Assembly: GCA_948144175.1 (NCBI GenBank)
Contig: CANXME010001990.1
Location: 2,046,001 to 2,110,000 of the forward strand
Direction: 5' to 3'
DNA: 64,000 nt
From: Closterium sp. NIES-65
Taxonomy: Eukaryota > Streptophyta > Zygnematophyceae > Desmidiales > Closteriaceae
The translations under genes were made by a program, and so were the position numbers. Of the stretch, positions 1-11,500 are shown in pieces (position 1 is the first letter of the stretch; every line of letters starts with the position of its first letter). The notes under the pieces were generated by a model. That model ran no database searches, was not told the origin of the DNA, and was given only the letters and a program-made list of their open reading frames with translations.

Positions 1-122
1 ATAGAACGACGAAAAATTGCATTGAGCAGCATGAGGATTACGAGTAGGAAACTCTAAAGTGTTGTACCCCATATGAGCTACCCCACTACAGCCTACACAG
101 ACTATAGCATACAAGTTTGACA
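1..122 (-). repeat. 3' LTR of copia A, clipped by window start
   Basis: On the minus strand the LTR starts with TGTCAAAC at 122 and runs off the window at base 1. It shares the family core (GTAGTGGGGTAGC near 79-92) with the LTRs of C, G, H and K. The minus-strand sequence just before it, TATGGGGGTG at 123-132, is the polypurine tract, and the same tract precedes the 3' LTRs of G and H. The missing end should be about 10 bp. Confidence 0.8.
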
Positions 123-132
123 CACCCCCATA

Positions 133-351
133 GGCAAATTAGGGGAGAACAAGAGGTCACAAGGGCAGTCAAGAGAAGCAAAGCAAGCTCAAGGTGGATC
201 ACGAAGTCACCACGCATTCTGAGCACAAGCAAATGGCCACAGGGCCAGTTCACATGCAGAGTTATATGAAGGCGAACAAACAATACAGTGATCACAACCT
301 AACAAGTGTAAGCATGCAGGTATATGTACAAAGATCACAATACAAGCGAAG
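133..351 (-). other. 3' untranslated region of copia A
   Basis: Between the polypurine tract and the RNase H stop there is about 220 bp of non-coding sequence. It is similar to the 3' untranslated stretches of G (41,172-41,383) and H (60,885-61,081), for example in the block equivalent to GTGATCCACCCTGAGCTT. No gene is seen in it. Confidence 0.6.
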
Positions 352-449
352 TCAAGAAGTAAGCAAGTGAGGCCCTGTGGGCACAAGACCTAGAACAGTA
401 CAGAAATGCTGATGATCACAAGGGTGAAGTGCCTTGGTGAAGACATCAG

Positions 450-1040
450 CATTGTTGGCCCGAGTGGCCACGTAAGCAAGACGAAGCTGACCGCGCTGCT
501 GCAACTCTCGAGCAAGGAAGTAACGCAGAGCAATGTGCTTCGTTCTGTGCTGAAGTAGTGCTCCTGACACAAGGCAATCATGGCCTTGGTGTCGACGTAC
601 AGCACTGGAGGAGAACGAGGCAGCTCTCCCAAGTCGGTCAGCAGGTAGGTGAGCCTGCGTAACTCCTGTGCAGCCATGGCCCCTGCGTAGATCTCAGCCT
701 TACTGCTAGAGCTGAGAATAGAAGACGAGCGGGTAGACCGCCACGAAAGAAAGAACCATGAAACACCTGAGCTACGGACACACTGGAGGCCACGTAAGCA
801 AGTCGCAGCTGACCACGCTGCTGCAGCTCACGCGCAAGTAGCGAAGAGCAATGTGCTTCATTCTGTGCTCCAGTCTCTGCTCGCGACACAAGGCAAGCAT
901 TGCCTTGTTGTCGACGTACAGAACTGGAGGAGAATGAGGCCGCTCCCCCAAGTCGGCCAGCAGGTAAGTCAGCCAGCGTAGCTCCTGTGCAGTCATGGCC
1001 CATGCGTAGATCTCAGCCTCACAGCTGGAGCTAAGCACAG
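450..1040 (-). repeat. Tandem duplication of the RNase H segment in copia A
   Basis: Positions about 450-710 and 775-1,025 are diverged direct copies of one RNase H stretch. Both run from the block encoding RLAYVA, through the TKHIALRY-like and VLYVDNKAM-like motifs, to the EAEIYA-like motif. The copies differ at many sites, so they are either an old duplication or a join between two related elements. Confidence 0.8.
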
Positions 1041-2893
1041 AAGAAGACCGAATGGATCTTTACGAGACAGATTCAGAGCCAAGACTGGAGGTGTAACCCT
1101 GTAACGAACGCTGAGTCGCCTGGTCATCGGCCCAAGAAGCGTCGGAGTGTCCTGTAAGGGCCATTGAACCCCGTCCTCCAAGCACGAGCCCCATGCCCGA
1201 TGTGCTGCACAAGTAACGCAGTACCCTCTTCGCATCATCAAAGTGCACCTTTCGTTTTCTACAACGTGCAGCATAGCGTGCCAGGAGGCTGAGAGGGTAC
1301 GTGAGGTCAGGTCATGTGCACGTCATCAGGTACATGAGGCAACCCACAAGCTCTAGGTACGGACCACTCGGCTCTACGGACTCGTTCGAAGGTGGAGCTG
1401 AGAGCGAGTGACCGGTAGATAGAGGAGTGGGCTATGGCGAGGAGTACTGGAACCGGAAGCGCTGGAGGACATGATGCACCATGTGTGACTGAGTTAGGGT
1501 GATGGTGCGCCGTGCTCTGTCCTTGATCTGCAAGTCAAGATAGCTCCGCAACTCACCTAGGTCAGTGCATGTGTGTCTCTCCTGCAGCTCCGCCTTCACT
1601 AAGGCCAGCGCCTCTGTGTCGGCAGTAGCAAAGATTGTGTCGTCGACGTACATGAGAACGTAGAGCGGTGGCAGAGTAGTGTCGGTGCAGAGAAACAGCG
1701 ACGGGTCAGCAGTCGAAGGAGCAAACCCAAGACCTGCAAGTGTCATCCTCAGTGTGTCATGCCACTCCCGAGGTGCCTCATGGAGGCCTTACATTGGCCG
1801 CCGTATACCCCACTGGGTACCCTCAGGAAACGACCCAGTGAAGCCAGGTGTCCGCCGCAGCCTGATGTCCTCGTGAAGGCTACCCTGCAAGAAAGTTGTC
1901 GAGAAGTCGAGGGAGTGAAGCTCGTAGTCATGCTAAGCAGCAACGTGTAGCAACACCCGAAGAGTGGTCATCTTCGGGGTGGGAGAGAAGGTCTCAAAGA
2001 AGTCAACCCCCTCACGCTGACTGAAGCCTCGAGCAATGTACCGTGCCTTGAAGACTGGTGGAGAACCCGGCGGCCGCTTCACCCTGAAGATCCACATGCC
2101 ACTGACGATGGTCGTCCCAGGTGGGAGAAACTCGTCGACGTAGATGCTTGTGGACTTTTAGGAAGCCATCTCTGTATCCATGGCTATCTGCCATTGAGAG
2201 TACTCACCCAATATCGCCTCTCTGTAAAAGCGCGGGGTGGGGATGTCAAGTGCGTCCTGGTCTCCGTTAGGGGCAAGTAGCATGGTCGCAAGATGAGGTG
2301 CAACGGCGGCAAGACACTCAAGCTCCTCCTGCCTATCCTCAAGAACGTCACAGCCAAGGGCAACCTCACCTCCAACGGACGAAGGACAGACAGGGTCAGG
2401 GTAAGTAACAAGACTCGCAAGGTAGTCTAGGCGATGCGCAGCAGCAAAGTCAACTAGCTCAGAGACTAAGGGAGGCGCAGTAGGACACGAGAACGTAGGG
2501 TCCGTCATAACTGTAGCAAGCAAGCGAGTGATAGTCATACTGGAAGCACGAGCAAGGTCAAACGGAAGAAGACGCATGAGGTGACGGTAGGACAACATGT
2601 TGTAGAACAGAGGAAGGACGGAGTGTCATATCGTGAGTGCCTGGGACAGCCGGAGCACGAGGACGACGCACACGACGAACACGAGCAGGAAGGGACGCTC
2701 TAGTCTTATGCTCTTGATGCTCAGGAGTGGAAGCACGAGCCTCGGGCTCTCGACGCTCAGTCAGGGACTCTGTCACAGCACTGTAAGGAGCAGGAGCAGA
2801 CAGAGGGGAGTGAGGCAGTAGCTGTTGGAACAGTAATGGAGGAGTAGTACAAGCGACTGGGAACTCCGTCCGAGCTGGCGGAAGACCGAGAAG

Positions 2894-3332
2894 GTGGTGA
2901 AGTGTATTAGCAGGTTTAGCACCTCCAGCACCAGCAGCTCCAGCACCTCCAGCAACATCAGCTCCAGCACCTCCAACACCAGCACCTCCAGAACCTTCAA
3001 CACCAGCAGCTCCAGCACCTCCAGCACCAGCAGCTCTAGCATCTCCAGCATCTCTAGCACCAGCAGCACCTCCAGCACTAGCAGCCCCAGTACCTCCAGC
3101 ACCAGCAGCAGCTCCAGTACCTCCAGCACGAGCAGCTCCAGTACCTCCAGCACGAGCAGCTCCAGTACCTCCAGCACCAGCAGCAGCTCCAGTACCTCCA
3201 GCACGTCCAGCACCTCCAGCACCTCCAGTACCTCCAGGACTAGCAGCTCCAGTACCTCCAGCACTAGCAGCACCTCTAGTACCTCCACCACCAGCAACAC
3301 CTCCAGCACCTCCAGTAGTACCTCCAGGACTC
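2894..3332. repeat. Low-complexity tandem repeat in the copia A linker
   Basis: This is an imperfect array of short units such as CTCCAGCACCTCCAGCA (plus strand). It occupies the place of the integrase-to-RT linker. Long open frames exist on both strands (Ser-Thr on plus, Leu-Glu-Val on minus) only because the repeat lacks stop triplets. Element B inserted at its edge. Confidence 0.8.
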
Positions 3333-3337
3333 GTAGC

Positions 3338-3973
3338 TGTAAAATTCCACTACTATAGCAGCTTGATAGAGCTTGAAAGCACGATTCCAATGCACCAAAG
3401 ATTGCAGGAAACGGTCCACTATAGCCAGAGTTACACACAAACATAGTAGTGGTAATGACTTGGATGATTTCTGGTTTGTGCTCTCTGGTTTTATACTAGG
3501 ACGCAATACAAAATAAAAGCACACAAGAAAGTGTCGACCTGGGTCGCACGTTGAATTTCGTCAACGCGAAATTCGGAGCCTTGAATTTTGCCGAGCGAAT
3601 TTTGTTGATTTGAATTCCGTAGACGAGAATTTCCGCGACAAGAATTTCGTCGACCACCGCCTGTAACTCCCGTGCGAATTCCGTTGACTTCGACACTTCG
3701 TTGCCGAGTTTCAGACCGAACGCGACCCGAGATCGATTTCACCAAACTGTCCCCAATCTGTCTCCAAACAGTCCCCAATCTGTCGTGACAAGACACTTTT
3801 GGGACACCTGAATCGAAAGGTCTCCACTTCGAAACTCGTGTGCACCATAACCAGCGCCTTAGCAGAAACTGTCTTGAATCTGTCCTGAGACACTTTCAGG
3901 ACAGATTTGAAGGTCACGAGTTCAAATCCCAGCGCAGACATTTTGTTGCTCATGGCAGCATTTCCTTCTAACA
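3338..3973 (-). repeat. 3' LTR of copia B
   Basis: This 636-bp LTR matches the copy ending at 9,100 over almost all its length with scattered substitutions and small indels. The target duplication GTAGC lies immediately outside it. The minus-strand purine tract AGCAAGGGGGCG, just upstream at 3,974-3,985, fits a polypurine tract. Confidence 0.9.
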
Positions 3974-4936
3974 CGCCCCCTTGCTGTCACGAGCACGCTT
4001 GACCAGCCCGGCTGCTGCACAGCATCGGTTGAAGGCTGCCTTGTCGAGCCGCGTTGTGAAGAGGTCCGCGGGCTGCGCCGTTGTAGGGATGTGCTGTACC
4101 TCCAACTTCTTCATGCGCACCATGTCCTGTAGCCACATGTGGCGACGGTCCACATGCTTCATGCGCCCCTGCAGCCCGCCCGCCTGGCTGAGCTGCACCG
4201 CCGACATGTTGTCAACGTACAGGGTGGTGGGGACACCCTTCTTGAGTAGTTGAAACTCCCACACCAGGAACCTTAGCTTGCGCCCCTCCTTTCCTGCTTC
4301 CACCGCAGCCACAAGCTCGCTCTCGGTGGAGGAAAGTTTGGTCGCACCCTGCAGCTTCTTGGCCTGCCATGAAACGGCAGCTTCGCCAAGCTTGAAGAGG
4401 TAGCCTCCCATGGACAATCGGTTCTCCTTGTCGCCCACATCATCCGCATCCGCATACCCCACAAGAGTCAAACTCTCTGGTCCTCCCTTGAACAGCAGCC
4501 CCATGTCCGGTGAGGCAGCCCAGTAGGAGAGTGTGTAGAAGAGCTCATGCCAATGCGCATCTGTCCTGGGGTGTGCACCTTCTACAAGGCGGTCGGTCAT
4601 GGTGCAATCGGCAAACAGCTCAGCATCCTCCATGACAAAGCTGGTAGAGGAGATAGGGGTGATTGGCTGCTTCTTCGGTGGCGCCCCTTTGAAGAACCGC
4701 TGTTGCACCTTTGCCACATATGCATTCTGGTGCAAGAGGAGTGTCTTGTTGGGGTGGTCGCACACAATCTGCAGACCAAGGTAACCATCCGTGGATGACA
4801 TGTATTCCAACACGAGGAGACCTTTGTCCACCACCTTGCCTTCAGGTCCGGTCAAGGTTACTCCGAGGTTGATGATGATGCTCCCCAATCCCCCTTCCTC
4901 CTCATCAGCCTCATCCAAGTACTCCACATTGTTGGT
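3968..4936 (-). pseudogene. Copia B pol remnant: end of RT and RNase H
   Basis: A 319-codon open stretch starts mid-domain, with no proper start codon. It encodes the last part of copia RT (the YLGLQIV block and a YVAKVQQRF-like thumb segment) and then a complete RNase H. The RNase H acidic positions are visible in GYADADDVGD, in SSTESEL and in TLYVDNMSAV. The PADLFT block replaces the usual ADMLTK. The catalytic YVDD box and everything upstream in RT are missing, so it cannot work alone. The stop codon TAG sits in the first bases of the 3' LTR (TGTTAG), so the frame ends inside the LTR. Confidence 0.85.
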
Positions 4937-5900
4937 GCAACCCTACGGTTTGCACTCGGCTTGTTGTCCGTGTGCGTGCATGTGTGTGTGTATGGAATGG
5001 TATGAGGGCATGGGATAATATATATTTCATGCTTATAATTGTGTGTGAATGTTGAGTCATGATGTCGAGTGTGTGTGTCGAGTCAATAGCGAGTTATCGC
5101 TAGACGCGTGTTACGCGGTCGTTTGTGTCTCGCGCGCGGTTTTTATTTTGTCGTGCGCGGTTTCTATTTTGTCCTGTGTCGAACGTTCAGTGTGTCGCAG
5201 GTGTGTGCAGCAGACCCATCAAGAACTCAAGGATGAGTTTGTGATGAAGAGCCCGAGCCTTGGTGTCAAGCCTCAAGTGATTTCGAAGCTCGCCAAAAGG
5301 GTGCACCTCAAGATATTGAAGATAGTTACATTACTTTGTGTAGTGTAACATTTCACTTGGTGTAGGCCCTAGTGAAGGGTAGTTTCGAGACCCTTCGTGG
5401 TTGGGGACAGTGTGGCACTGTTCCACATCACTGTACCTCGGCTCTTGGGGTTTGTAGGAGCTGGGAGTCATTCCCAACTCGTAACTCTTCATATCTCTTC
5501 CTATTTTGTGTTCTAAGACTATAGTGGCTGCCATAGTGCCGTTCGTTCAAACCAAAACTGTGTCGTCAATACTTGGTGAAATTGTGCGATCTAAATTGCA
5601 TATTGTAGGTGACGTTCAGACGCATCAGATCCAAGTTGAATCAGGTCATTTGAAGTTGTGACCAGAACGCTATAAACGTTTGAAGCCGCTGTGCAGAAAT
5701 CCGGCAGTGCACTCTATCTTTCGTTTTAGGCACATTGGAGCCTATTGTGACTATAACACACATCATAGTAGATGTCCGTGCCATAAACACCTCCAGCAAG
5801 GAATGCAATGCCGTACATGTTGTTGCCATCAACCGCATCCGAGGCCGTCATGGTGGATGCGGGAAGCCGAACAGGTAGCATGCACTTGTTGGACCTGCTA
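4937..5900. other. Unassigned sequence inside copia B
   Basis: About 960 bp between the RT remnant and the linker of B holds no recognisable domain. It is less GC-rich and contains GTGTGTGT-type stretches near 4,975-5,080. It may be another inserted fragment, such as a solo LTR, but I found no convincing terminal repeats or target duplication. Confidence 0.4.
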
Positions 5901-5926
5901 GAATGACATGGGATTGGGGGAGTGGG

Positions 5927-6800
5927 CTAGAGGGGCGGAACCGTGGGTATGGGGTCTTTCCCATGGGTTGCCGCCGATTTCAGTTCCGTTGCCTCTCCTT
6001 CCTTGTCTTCATCAGCTGCACGACGTTCATCCACAGAGGGACCAACCTCTGGTCCCACAGGTGCCAAGCCAGCAGCTAAGGATGGACAGAGAGCTGGCGG
6101 AGCCATCGTTGCGTTGCTGCCCGAAGGGTCAACCGAACGATCGAACGGTTGTTCGCCCCCTTGCACAGACGGCACTGGGATTATGATGACGGTACGTGAT
6201 GGCGGCTGATTCTACTCAGGGCCATGGACCATCCCAAGAACCTCCCTCTCTCGCTCGTCAGGTAGCGGAAGCGTTTGACGAGTGAGTTTGGCTTCTTGAG
6301 AGGAGGCGCTCGACGTGTCCTCCCCTCCTTTCTCTAGGTCCATGCCTAGCATGCCACTGTTTGTGGCTGTCCACTGCACCGCACCAGCATGGTCATTCTC
6401 AAGGTGGGTGTGCCGCAGGTTGAGCATCGCCTCGGTCCCCACCGCATATGTTGTGAGGCTGGCTGCTTCGTCATTCTCTTCCGGTGCGCTTGACACCACC
6501 TCGGAAAATGCCTTAGGCATACTGTTGCATGCCACCTCAGCCGCTGTGCCATTGCATGCCGCTGTAGCTGCCGTATTGTTGCATATTGCAGCAGCCACTG
6601 TGCCGTCGCATGCCGCCGCAGCCGCCCTGCCGTTGCATGCCGCCGCAGCCGCCCTGCCGTTGCTTGCCGCTGCAGCCGCCGTGCCGTTGCATGCCACTGC
6701 AGCCCCTGTGCCGTTGCTCGCCGCTCCACCCGCCATATTGGTGCATGCCGCTACAGCCGCCGTGCCGTTGCATGCCGCAGCAGCTTTTGCACCGTTCCTT
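5927..6800 (-). pseudogene. Copia B linker region with Ala/Asn-Gly repeats
   Basis: Minus-strand frames at 5,927-6,175 and 6,212-6,736 encode low-complexity, charged and Pro/Ala-rich sequence typical of the variable linker between integrase and RT. The second contains about eight copies of a 9-residue unit like ACNGRAAAA (27-bp DNA unit, about 6,530-6,790). Because protease lies directly upstream at 6,842, the integrase must have been deleted between the two. Identification as linker is by position. Confidence 0.5.
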
Positions 6801-6841
6801 GCTGGCCCTGGTTTCAGGTCAAGGCAGTGAAGGTGATGGCA

Positions 6842-8299
6842 TTATCGTGCCGTTGCAGCCACTCGACCTCCTGATGCGATGATGCGAGTGACACCTTCCT
6901 TGGTTTGCAGCTTTGCTCCCTTGTCCAAGAGCTGCCCAGGGGAGACCAAGTTGGCCTTCATTCCTGGCACAAAGAGGACATCATGTAGGGTCACACGCAA
7001 GCCGTTAGTGCCCTCTAGCAAAACCTCACCAACACCGGCAACTTTCTTCATAGAACCATCAAACCCTTTGACCGATTTCGTCGCAGATGGGTCTCGGATC
7101 ACCGTGAACCACTCCTTGCGGCCGACCATATGTTGGGAGCATCCTGAGTCAAGGAACCACAAGTCCTTGTCGTCGGCCAACAACTTTGCAGCCGAACACG
7201 CGACAGTGAGCGCCACGCCCTTCTCGTCTCCTTCAGCTACGTTCGCGGCTGCTGCGGGCGTTGTATCTTTCTTCTTGTTGGGGCACTTCGCAGCCATGTA
7301 CCCCTCCTCGTTGCAGTTGTAGCAGCGCCCCTTGAAGGGGGCTCGCTTCTTCTCCCGCTTGCCATCCTTCTTCTTGTCCGTCTGCTCCCGTCCCCCTTTA
7401 CCTTCCTTCCCGTTGACCCCCGTTGTAGCCACGATGGTATTGACAGTGCCCGAGAAAGCAGATGCATCGCTGGTGATATGCTTGTAACTCTGTTAGATGT
7501 AGAGAGTCTGCTCCTCCATCAACACCTCGGTGCACACGCGTTCCACCGTCATGTCAGGGCTGGAAATTTTGAGCTTGCGGCGAAGAAATCCGTACTCCGG
7601 TGGTAGGCCCTTCAGCACGTGGGCAACAAACGTGGCCATGTGGACCTCCTGTCCAATGGTCAGCACCTCCGCTCGGATGGTACGGGTCCTATTGCAGTAG
7701 GATTCCGCCGTCTCATCATCTCCCTTTCTGAGTTGGGCTAACTGGGTCTGAAGTAGGGAAGCGTGGAGGACATCACGAACTTGATAAGTAGACAAGATAT
7801 ATGCCCATGCTAGCTGCCCGGCATTCTCTTGCTGAGAGAAACCAGAGATGGACATTCGGATGGGTGGAGAAACACATCGGTTCAGCACCATGAGTGCAAG
7901 CATTTGGCCCTTTGCGTACTCCCTTCGTTGCAAGGGGTTGTTCGGGGCCGGGCTTGGTGCTGTCCCGTTGCAAAACTGCCACAAATCAGCACACTCGAGC
8001 TGAGGTCAAATGGCGCTGACCCACGCGGTAAGGTCGTGCCTTCCCTCCAGCAGCGGCGTCATGGAGATGTGTTCAACTCCAAACTTGAATTGACCGTAGC
8101 TTGTCCCGATCAATCCTACGTCAATGGTTGGTGCAAGAGCTCCTCCACCAATGCCCACAGCACTTGGAGCCTTGTGCACAGCTCCTCGTTCACCGGTTCC
8201 TCCTTGCTGGCCGCTCGCAGATGCTTGCTCCGCCGCACGCTCCCGAACCATGCGTAGTAGACGACCGTCCACAAAAAGGTCGACATCCTCATCACGCAA
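6842..8299 (-). pseudogene. Copia B gag with zinc knuckle and protease
   Basis: Gag is read from about 8,299 down to 7,493, in two frames broken by a stop near 8,000. It contains the UBN2-type gag fold region, with LKGLPPEYG and CNRTRTIRAEV-like stretches. A TAA near 7,493 separates it from 6,842-7,432. That part holds the zinc knuckle CYNCNEEGYMAAKC and the protease motif FLDSGCSQHM. The knuckle has Tyr where CX2CX4HX4C requires His, so zinc binding is probably lost. The protease aspartate is intact. At least two stops make the gene non-functional. Confidence 0.82.
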
Positions 8300-8475
8300 G
8301 TGAGGGTGGTGCTCACGAACGGACGCCTCCAGCTCCTAACGGGCATTCAAACCCTGAGCGCTCGTTAACCACTCCATGCGCAGTCAAAACGAGCGTCGGC
8401 CACACCAACGTGGGAACGAAGTGATGGGAGGACGGAATCAAGCCGCTAGTTGGATCGACGTAGATAACGCAGGAA
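8300..8475 (-). other. Leader between 5' LTR and gag of copia B
   Basis: About 175 bp separate gag from the 5' LTR. I could not find the expected tRNA primer-binding site (TGGTATCAGAGC type), so the LTR edge here may be altered. Confidence 0.4.
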
Positions 8476-9100
8476 ACGGTCCACTAACGCATGAAGCAGT
8501 TTAATAGAGCTTGAAAGCACAATTCCAAGGCACCAAAGATTGCAGGAAACGGTCCACTATAGCCAGAGTTACACACAAACATAGCAGTTGTAATGACTTG
8601 GATGATTTCTGGTTCGTGCTCTCTGGTTTTATACTAGGATGCAATACAAAATAAAAGCACACAAGAAAGTGTCAACCCGGGTCGCACGCTGAATTTCGTG
8701 GACGCGAAATTCGGAGCCTTGAATTTTGCCGAGCGAATTCCATTGACTGGAATTCCGTAGACGACAATTTCCGCGACAAGAATTTCGTCGACCACCGACT
8801 GTAACTCCCGTGCAAATTCTGTTGACTTTGACACTTCGCTGCCGAGTTTCAAACCGAACGCGACCCGAGATCGATTTCGCCAAACGGTCCCCAATCTATC
8901 CCCAATCTGTCCTGACAAGACACTTTTGGGACACTTGAATTGAAAGGTCTCCAGTTCGAAACTCATGTGCACCATAACCAGTGCCTTAGCAGAAACTGTC
9001 TTGAATCTGTCCTGAGACACTTTCAGGACAGATTTGAAGGTCACGAGTTCGAATCCCAGCGCTGACATTTTGTTGCTCATGGCAGCATTTCCTTCTAACA
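8476..9100 (-). repeat. 5' LTR of copia B
   Basis: This is the direct repeat of 3,338-3,973. It ends on the plus strand in CCTTCTAACA at 9,100, followed by the target duplication GTAGC. The inner edge near 8,476 does not align cleanly: it contains a second copy of the GCAGGAAACGGTCCACTA motif that also occurs inside the LTR. The inner boundary is therefore approximate. Confidence 0.82.
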
Positions 9101-9105
9101 GTAGC

Positions 9106-11490
9106 TCCAGCACCAGCAGGACCGTACCCTCCACCACCAGGACTGCCTCGCCGAACGATCCACGCACGAATCGCCTGCGGCGAGAGCGTCTCATGTAGAT
9201 CAGGCTGCAGTGGCTGTCCAGCTCCAGGACCTCCAACAGGGTCACCCATAGCTCCACCGCCACTAGGACTCACAACACCCCTAGTCACAACACCCCCAGA
9301 ACCAGCACCCTCAGTCGCAGCACCCCCAGACCCCTCACCCTCTGTCTTAGCACCCATAGGCTCAGCACCAGCAGTCTCAGCTCCAGAGTCCACAGCAGCA
9401 GGCTGCGGAGGCGTCGAAGACGGCCGAGGCGGAAAACCAGCGTGGGTCTCCAAGCGTGGAGAGCTGCGAGTGGCCGCCATGTCGTCACCGGCGGGGTCAC
9501 CCCCCTCAGCTGGGCCATAGGAGTCAGAAGAGATCTCCAAAGGCTCAACCAAGGGGGGTGGGTCTACCTAAGACACACCTAAGGGAGCAGGACCCTGTGG
9601 GGGGAGGGGGTCTACCGGGGGGGGAACTGGTACCAGGAAGAGAGGCGCGAGGGGGACCGGGTGGGACGCGTGCGGGTGTAGTCTGTAGAAACAGACCGAC
9701 TCGTCAAAGGTGACATCATGGGAGGAGAACATGCAAAGGTCGCACGGGTAGTAGAACTCCCACGGCGGGGCGTCTGTGGGGAAGCCAAGGAAGACGCAGT
9801 GGAGAGTGCGAGAAGAGAGCTTGCTCGCTTTGGCATCGCGAACAAGGGAGAGCGCGCCCCAAACCCGAAACACCGACGCATCGCCAACCTTCCCCGTCCA
9901 CCGGAGTGTAGGCAAGGTCTCTGGCTCTGAGACATGGGGTTAGAGGTTGAGCTGATGCGCAGCGCATTGGACCGCAAACGGCCACAGAAAATGGGGAGCA
10001 GCCTCATGGATCAAGGAGGTACAAGCAACCTCCATGATCAAGCTAATGCGACGCTCAGCAATCCCATTCTGCTGCGGAGAGGCCGGAAGCGAGAACATCT
10101 GGCGGATGCCCTCGTCTCGAGAGAACTCCTCAAGGAGGCCAGAAGAGAACTCACCACCCCTGTCAGAGTGCAGACGCAGGATTCCCAAGTCCCGACGGAA
10201 TCGCTAGCGTAGTTGGCGACGAGTAGCACGGATCAAGGGGATCAAAACACCGCTGACTTCCGCCTTGCGTTGCAAGGGGAAGATAGTGGTGTAGCGTGTG
10301 TAGTCGTCAACAACCAGCAGGAAGTAGCGCTCCTGGTTTTGTTCCACCGAACGGGGGCCGGGCCCCACACGTCCATGTGGAGAGTCTGCAGAGGAGCAGT
10401 GGTCGGAGGAAACTCGGAGGAGTGAGGAGCGGCGCGCTGCCGCCCCTCCTTGCAGGGAAGGCACGGCAGTGCATGCGAGTGCACGAGGGAGGGCAGGGAC
10501 CTGTGAAGGCCAGAGACAAGGAGACGGGCGTGCATGCTGCAGAGACGCGGCAGTGAGGGGTCACCAAGGTGGTGGTGCCGGAGGAAAGTCTGGTGGGAGA
10601 GTACCCGAGACGAGCAAGATGCTGTAAGCTGAGCAGACGCAGCACTCGACTCGACACAGCCACCTGACCTGACTTAGCACCCTGTGAAGACGCAGTGGTC
10701 AGTGTGTACGGACTCGACCCAGGCCGTCGAGTAAACGTAGCTAGGTGACGGCCAGTCCGGGACCACGTACAGATTGCCACACGCTGCCCTCCAAGGGTGA
10801 AGGTATTAACCCATTCATCCTGAAGGACTGCGTTGCTCACAAAGTACGTAGAGAACGAGGGGAGGTGAAGACCTGACAGTGAGCCAGACGGAAACGCCAG
10901 ACACGGGAGAACAGTGGAGGAACGTGCGAGAACCGGGCCCCCTGAGGGGTCAGCCAGAGAGACTGCAGCAGGTGCTGGGAGTGGTATTATTTTGGTACTG
11001 TCGCGAAACAAGCAGCGGGAAGCACCTGAGTCAAGCGTGAAAATGTGCAAGGCCTCAGCAGGCGCAGTACCAGGGAGAGCAGACTCACTAGCACCTAGAG
11101 CAACAGCCTCTATATCTGGGTCCGGCAACATACACAGATAACAGTCACCCTCAGCACTAACAGTCAAAGCATACATGGCAGCAAGGATAGCATCATATTC
11201 AAGCAAAGATATACACACCCTGCCTAAGCAGCTCTAGCCAGCGGGGGAGCTTAGTCGCGTCGGGAAACTCTGCGCACCAAGCGTCGACAAGACGAGAGAA
11301 GCAGCGGGACTGTATGTGACCAACCTTCCCGCATGTCTGACCAGCGCGATCACCTGTGCGAATGACGTACTGGCAGCGAACACTACCCCCAAACGCCCCA
11401 CTGTGAGCAAGCCACTCACGAAGCTCCTAGGGCGTAGGGGTCTCACGCGGACGCTGCTGCTAATGCCTCTGACCACCGCCAGAACTGTCA
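9106..11490 (-). pseudogene. Copia A pol, 5' half: zinc finger, protease, integrase
   Basis: On the minus strand 11,230-11,460 encodes the gag-end zinc finger (CQYVIRTGDRAGQTC followed by His and Cys). The protease motif FTLDSGASRCLF lies near 11,030. Integrase covers about 9,700-10,640, with VVDDYTRYTT, LHSDRGGEFSS and the catalytic Glu in NGIAERR. The integrase C-terminal block (GKVGDASVFRVWG) is near 9,880. Positions 9,106-9,550 start the linker. Frames shift near 10,200 and 10,300. A TAG at 11,427-11,429 replaces the Gln of the conserved QELREW motif. The reading frame continues across element B into 352-3,332. Confidence 0.87.
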
Positions 11491-11500
11491 CAAGGCATCT

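Larger units (their letters stand above)
352..3332 (-). pseudogene. Copia A pol, 3' half: linker, reverse transcriptase, RNase H
   Basis: Broken frames on the minus strand encode the end of a copia pol. Positions 2,012-2,598 hold the linker end and RT N-terminal part. Positions 1,432-1,950 hold RT with a YVDD catalytic box near 1,640. Positions 352-1,250 hold RNase H ending in a DVFTKAL-type motif. Stops and shifts separate all these blocks. The RNase H segment occurs twice in tandem. The linker upstream of RT (2,894-3,332) is a low-complexity repeat, where the intact relatives carry Gly-Ala-Glu-Pro repeats. The other half of the same pol lies beyond element B at 9,106-11,490. It is non-functional. 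Confidence 0.85.
3338..9100 (-). mobile_element. Copia element B, nested in A, internally deleted
   Basis: This is a separate copia family on the minus strand with LTRs of about 630 bp. The minus-strand LTR begins TGTTAGAAGG, and the matching plus-strand end CCTTCTAACA closes both copies at 3,973 and 9,100. The target site GTAGC is present at 3,333-3,337 and again at 9,101-9,105. Inside are gag with a zinc knuckle and protease, an Asn-Gly-Ala repeat linker, and the end of RT with RNase H. Integrase and the RT catalytic core are absent, so the copy is defective. It is younger than A, which it splits. Confidence 0.92.
1..11499 (-). mobile_element. Copia element A, degenerate, split by element B
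   Basis: This is a Ty1/copia retrotransposon read on the minus strand. From high to low coordinates it holds a gag zinc-finger remnant, protease, integrase, a repeat-rich linker, reverse transcriptase, RNase H, a 3' untranslated stretch, a polypurine tract and a 3' LTR. It is split by element B at 3,338-9,100, and GTAGC is duplicated on both sides of B. The 5' LTR and most of gag are missing: at about 11,490-11,500 the sequence passes directly into the RNase H end of element C. The frame has many stops and shifts, so the element is dead. Its relationship to G and H is clear from shared protein motifs at every domain. Confidence 0.88.

Noticed and set aside
2894-3358. Ser/Thr-repeat open frame on the plus strand and Leu-Glu-Val repeat frame on the minus strand
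   Set aside because: Both arise from one low-complexity tandem repeat in the linker of copia A, and neither matches a protein domain.
4937-5560. Solo LTR inserted in copia B
   Set aside because: The composition differs from its surroundings, but no paired ends TG...CA with a target duplication could be fixed.
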